A DNA stretch of 64,000 bases from Paenibacillus radicis (ex Gao et al. 2016) (GTDB lineage: Bacteria; Bacillota; Bacilli; Paenibacillales; Paenibacillaceae): NCBI RefSeq assembly GCF_014641555.1, contig NZ_BMHY01000003.1, forward strand, positions 263,322 through 327,321, read 5' to 3'. Position 1 is the first letter of the stretch. The number at the start of each line of letters is the position of its first letter. The notes under the pieces are model-generated. The model saw only the letters and a program-made list of their open reading frames with translations, had not been told where the DNA came from and did not search any database. Shown piece by piece: positions 60,991-64,000 of this stretch. The position numbers and the translations under genes are program-made.

Positions 60991-63627
60991 ATGGTTGCTA
61001 CTAGTTTTTTAATCAGCGTGGGTAGTTATTTGCTCGAGAAAACTGGAGATTTGATTTTCAATCAATTAGGCAAGAAAATAACCCAAACAGAATTAGATCA
61101 AAAATTCAAAATAGCTCTTACTAACGCAACAGCAATAATTCAAAATAGATATCCTGAGGCATTGGGTGGTAGCTTAGATTTCTTTTTCAAAGATAAACAA
61201 CTACTAGAAGAATTACTAAAGCTGCTATTTAGAAAATCAATTATAAATCATTCAGTAATTGAAGAAAAATTTGATCTTCAGACCCTGCCTCCTAATTTTT
61301 TATCTGAATTTGTTACTACCCTTAAAGATGAGTTACTAAAAGATCACGTATTCGATTTAATACTTAGTAATAATGAAATTTACTTTATGATTATTGGTAT
61401 AGATTCTAATTTAAATAAAATAGCTCATTCCACAGAATTATCTCTTAATGAGCTAAAAAAAATAAGAGAAACGATACAAGAAAAGATAGCTGATAACTTC
61501 TCTTATGATAACTTTTTTGAGAATTACAAAAAAATTGCTTTAAACAACTTCAATGAAGTTAATTATATTGGATTAGGTCTATCTCCGGATATTAGAAGAG
61601 GAATGAAAAAACTTAATGATATTTATGTAAAGCCAGAGTTCACATTAAAAAATTATAGTGTATCTACTGAGGAAGATAATTTTCTTGAGAGGGAAATGAG
61701 AAATACAACTATTGATTTTAAAGATATTTTCACCTCATCATCGAAAAATATTGTAATTTTAGGTGATCCTGGAGCTGGTAAATCAGTTTTGATTAAATAT
61801 ATCATTTGTTGCTTGCTTGAAGGAAATACGAATGAATTTGAATATTCTGAATCTCTTAATGGGTTACCTATCAGAATTGAGCTTAGAAAGTATTTATCAC
61901 AAAAAAAGTCTTCTAGCACCAATTTTACTCAATATATATCATACCTTCTTGAAAAAGAATTTAGTGTCGTTAACTTCTCAGAAGTCCAATTAAAAAGAAT
62001 ACTAGATACTCAATTAACATTAATTTTCTTTGATGGTCTAGATGAAATTTTCAATGAGGATGAAAAATATGATGTGAAGAAAGATATTGAAAACTTTTTA
62101 ATCACATATCCAATGAGTAAGGCAATAGTTACATCAAGGTATATTGGATATGAAGAAGTCAAATTGGATTCAGACATATTTATTGAACTATCAATGAAGG
62201 AATTTAATGATACACAAATTAAAGAGTATGCAACAAAATGGTATCAATGTGAAGCTGTTCGTGATGAAGTTGCAAAACAAGAAATTCAGTCTTTTCTTGA
62301 ACTGAAAGAAGATATCGATGAGGAATTGATCGCAAATCCACTTCTTTTATCATTAATCATGATTCTTTATAGAAACAACGGTCGTTTACCACACTCAAAA
62401 TTAGAGATATATAGAAGTTGTACTCGAACCCTTGTTGAGAAATGGGATGAAGTAAAGAAACTAGAAATAGATATAAAAGTTAAAAACAGAAAAGATAGTA
62501 TTTTCGCTAATCTAGCCTTTTGGCAATATGAATCCCTTAGTAGGAATAAAGATAACGTAGGGAATGGTAATATTACATACACTTTAGTTAAAGATGAAGT
62601 TTCTAGAATCATTCAAAACAAGTTAAAATTAACTGATGACGCATTTGAATCTAGTAGATGGGCAGACGAGTTTTTAGAATATGCTAAAAATAGATCGTTG
62701 TATTTTGATAATAATTTCACTCACAAAACATTCTTGGAGTACTACACTGCTTTTTGGATTTATCAAAATAGTGATCTAAAGGGTGACTTCACACAAAGAA
62801 ACCAAATAATAAATCAATATATTGGAAACCCATATTGGCATATAGTTATTGAATTGTTAATCAATTTAATTGATGAGAATCAGCCTGACACTGACATTAT
62901 TGATAATATTTTAACCGAAAACATATCGAATAATAATGATGCTTATTTATTTTTTCTAGCGATAGTACACAAATTAAAAAATGTAAATGAATCGCTAATA
63001 TACGATTTAGTCAAGAAATCTATTGAGATCTGTCTATATAGTTTATGGGATAAACCCATAACCTCAAAGTTATTTAGAAGGCTTACTAGTATTGTTAATC
63101 ACGACAAGTACAGGTATATGATTGAAAAAATACTAGGCGAGATTATATCTAATGAATCTTCAAATGATAAGCTTTTATTAAATATATCATTATTTCAAGT
63201 AGAGATGAACTTATTTACTCAAAGAGATATTCAAATCAACTCTATTACATTAAACGCCGATTTATATGAAAACGATAAGTTCTTATATTTATTTTATAAT
63301 GACATTACTAAACTCGATACTATTATTGGATTTATTAAAATTTTTGGAGTTGATGCTATTAAAACACCTTCTGTAAGTAAATACGGAGGGGTACATTTGT
63401 TTAAAACCTTAAATTATTTCTTTGAAAATATAACGACAAGTTCAAAGATTGATGAAAAAATTGTTGAAATTGTCACTCTTATTGAGAACGGAATTGATTT
63501 AGATACAATAAAAAAAGAACTATATTTAGTAGGAGACAAAGCAAAATTATTAGAGGATAAAAATATTGATTTGATTTTGTCAAACATAAAAAAAATTGAA
63601 AGCAAATTAGATTATATTTCTGCATAG
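60991..63627 (+). CDS. Stand-alone bacterial NACHT NTPase (NLR-like, candidate antiphage protein)
   Basis: This 878-residue STAND NTPase has an N-terminal helical domain (about 1-200, opening SFLISVGSYLLEKTGDLIFNQLGKK) that resembles NACHT N-terminal helical domains. The NACHT core has Walker A GDPGAGKS at residues 258-265 and Walker B LIFFDGLDEI from residue 344. The sensor region TSRYIGYEEV is present, then NPLLLSLIMILYRNNGRLPHSKLEIYRSCTRTLVEKWD and THKTFLEYYTAFWIYQN, typical of NACHT winged-helix parts. The C-terminus (about 620-878) is a helical region without recognised repeats. Known bacterial NACHT proteins trigger abortive defence against phage. AT-rich codon use and isolation between remnants point to transfer. 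Confidence 0.85.
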   Translation: MVATSFLISVGSYLLEKTGDLIFNQLGKKITQTELDQKFKIALTNATAIIQNRYPEALGGSLDFFFKDKQLLEELLKLLFRKSIINHSVIEEKFDLQTLPPNFLSEFVTTLKDELLKDHVFDLILSNNEIYFMIIGIDSNLNKIAHSTELSLNELKKIRETIQEKIADNFSYDNFFENYKKIALNNFNEVNYIGLGLSPDIRRGMKKLNDIYVKPEFTLKNYSVSTEEDNFLEREMRNTTIDFKDIFTSSSKNIVILGDPGAGKSVLIKYIICCLLEGNTNEFEYSESLNGLPIRIELRKYLSQKKSSSTNFTQYISYLLEKEFSVVNFSEVQLKRILDTQLTLIFFDGLDEIFNEDEKYDVKKDIENFLITYPMSKAIVTSRYIGYEEVKLDSDIFIELSMKEFNDTQIKEYATKWYQCEAVRDEVAKQEIQSFLELKEDIDEELIANPLLLSLIMILYRNNGRLPHSKLEIYRSCTRTLVEKWDEVKKLEIDIKVKNRKDSIFANLAFWQYESLSRNKDNVGNGNITYTLVKDEVSRIIQNKLKLTDDAFESSRWADEFLEYAKNRSLYFDNNFTHKTFLEYYTAFWIYQNSDLKGDFTQRNQIINQYIGNPYWHIVIELLINLIDENQPDTDIIDNILTENISNNNDAYLFFLAIVHKLKNVNESLIYDLVKKSIEICLYSLWDKPITSKLFRRLTSIVNHDKYRYMIEKILGEIISNESSNDKLLLNISLFQVEMNLFTQRDIQINSITLNADLYENDKFLYLFYNDITKLDTIIGFIKIFGVDAIKTPSVSKYGGVHLFKTLNYFFENITTSSKIDEKIVEIVTLIENGIDLDTIKKELYLVGDKAKLLEDKNIDLILSNIKKIESKLDYISA

Positions 63628-63695
63628 TCTATACAATATTTTGCTAGCTTATTTAAATAAAGCCTTTCCTTAAAAAGAAAACCTTAGAAAAGTAA

Positions 63696-63771
63696 AGGGA
63701 TCATGTTTCATGGTTTAGCTAGGTTACCCGATCAGGAGCAACCTAGCCACATCTGCCTGAACATGATCCCT
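63696..63771. repeat. Nested inverted repeat downstream of the NACHT gene
   Basis: An outer 12-bp perfect stem AGGGATCATGTT/AACATGATCCCT (63696-63707, 63760-63771) encloses an inner 8-bp stem GCTAGGTT/AACCTAGC (63718-63725, 63740-63747) with a 14-nt loop. There is no T run on either side, so a plain terminator is doubtful. Nothing else is seen in 63628-63923. Confidence 0.65.
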
Positions 63772-63923
63772 AACCCTCAACAACAACTATTTTAAATGAT
63801 AAAATATAAAACATGGAAGCTAAACGTCGATGTAGGATATTTGACAAAACTAAATTTGTGACAACTTAAGCTCTAATGTATATTTTAGTAAACTTCTTTG
63901 TTATGGACTGAGTGCTGGTTGTC

Positions 63924-64000
63924 CTTACTCTTACTCTTACTCTTACTCTTACTCTTACTCTTACTCTTACTCTTACTCTTACTCTTACTCTTACTCTTAC
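63924..64000. repeat. Perfect hexanucleotide tandem repeat (CTTACT)n, running off the window
   Basis: About 13 uninterrupted copies of CTTACT fill 63924-64000 and continue past the edge. On the minus strand the unit reads AGTAAG, which could encode a Ser-Lys dipeptide array. A non-coding microsatellite is equally possible. There are no spacers, so it is not a CRISPR array. Confidence 0.9.

Noticed and set aside
63924..64000. CRISPR array
   Set aside because: The repeat unit is 6 nt with no spacers.

Overview
The window looks like chromosome of a Paenibacillus-type Firmicute. It holds AGGAGG-type ribosome sites, TTG and GTG starts, an S-layer (SLH) protein, copper-amine-oxidase-like 'stalk' domain proteins, an LplB/YtcP/LplA sugar importer next to a membrane-anchored AraC regulator, and many hairpin-plus-T terminators. 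Most genes are of medium GC. Two stretches are much AT-richer and look acquired: about 28.3-30.3 kb and about 60.8-63.7 kb.

Layout. 1-4.8 kb: the end of an Fe3+/aminoethylphosphonate-type ABC importer, a stalk-domain membrane protein and a DUF975 membrane protein. 4.9-25.3 kb: a large scavenging island. It holds an SsuABC-type sulfonate importer; a five-gene operon (asparagine-synthetase-like, PrpF-like, acyl-CoA-dehydrogenase-like, cyclic amidohydrolase, bicupin); an acireductone-dioxygenase-like cupin; an FMN reductase / NCS2 permease / two DsbA-like proteins operon; two amino-acid importers without an ATPase; a LysR regulator; an LLM flavin oxidoreductase; and an Old Yellow Enzyme homologue. 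Six transcription units there share one promoter architecture, TTGRTATTGGA followed after 18-19 nt (counted from the embedded TTGGAN) by a TATAAT-like -10. They are therefore probably one regulon, plausibly for organosulfur or N-heterocycle scavenging.

25.3-35.3 kb: accessory genes (lipoproteins, a serine hydrolase, an AT-rich secreted chymotrypsin-like protease, a small secreted protein, an orphan binding lipoprotein, an alpha/beta hydrolase, an SLH protein) with two decayed genes between them. 35.3-41.6 kb: LacI regulator plus maltose/oligosaccharide importer plus GH13 alpha-glucosidase, with operator-like palindromes. 41.7-51.6 kb: an aldo/keto reductase, many small regulators, and a strong candidate non-coding RNA at 43.94-44.15 kb with consensus promoter, long closing stem and terminator. 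51.8-57.8 kb: LplB/YtcP/LplA-type importer with its AraC sensor-regulator. 57.8-60.8 kb: stalk protein, a tandem-MerR regulator and gene remnants, including a decayed copy of part of the AraC sensor gene. 61.0-63.6 kb: an AT-rich stand-alone NACHT NTPase of the kind known as bacterial NLR-like antiphage proteins. It is followed by a nested hairpin and a perfect hexanucleotide repeat that runs off the window.

All calls come from reading the sequence; no database search was possible.
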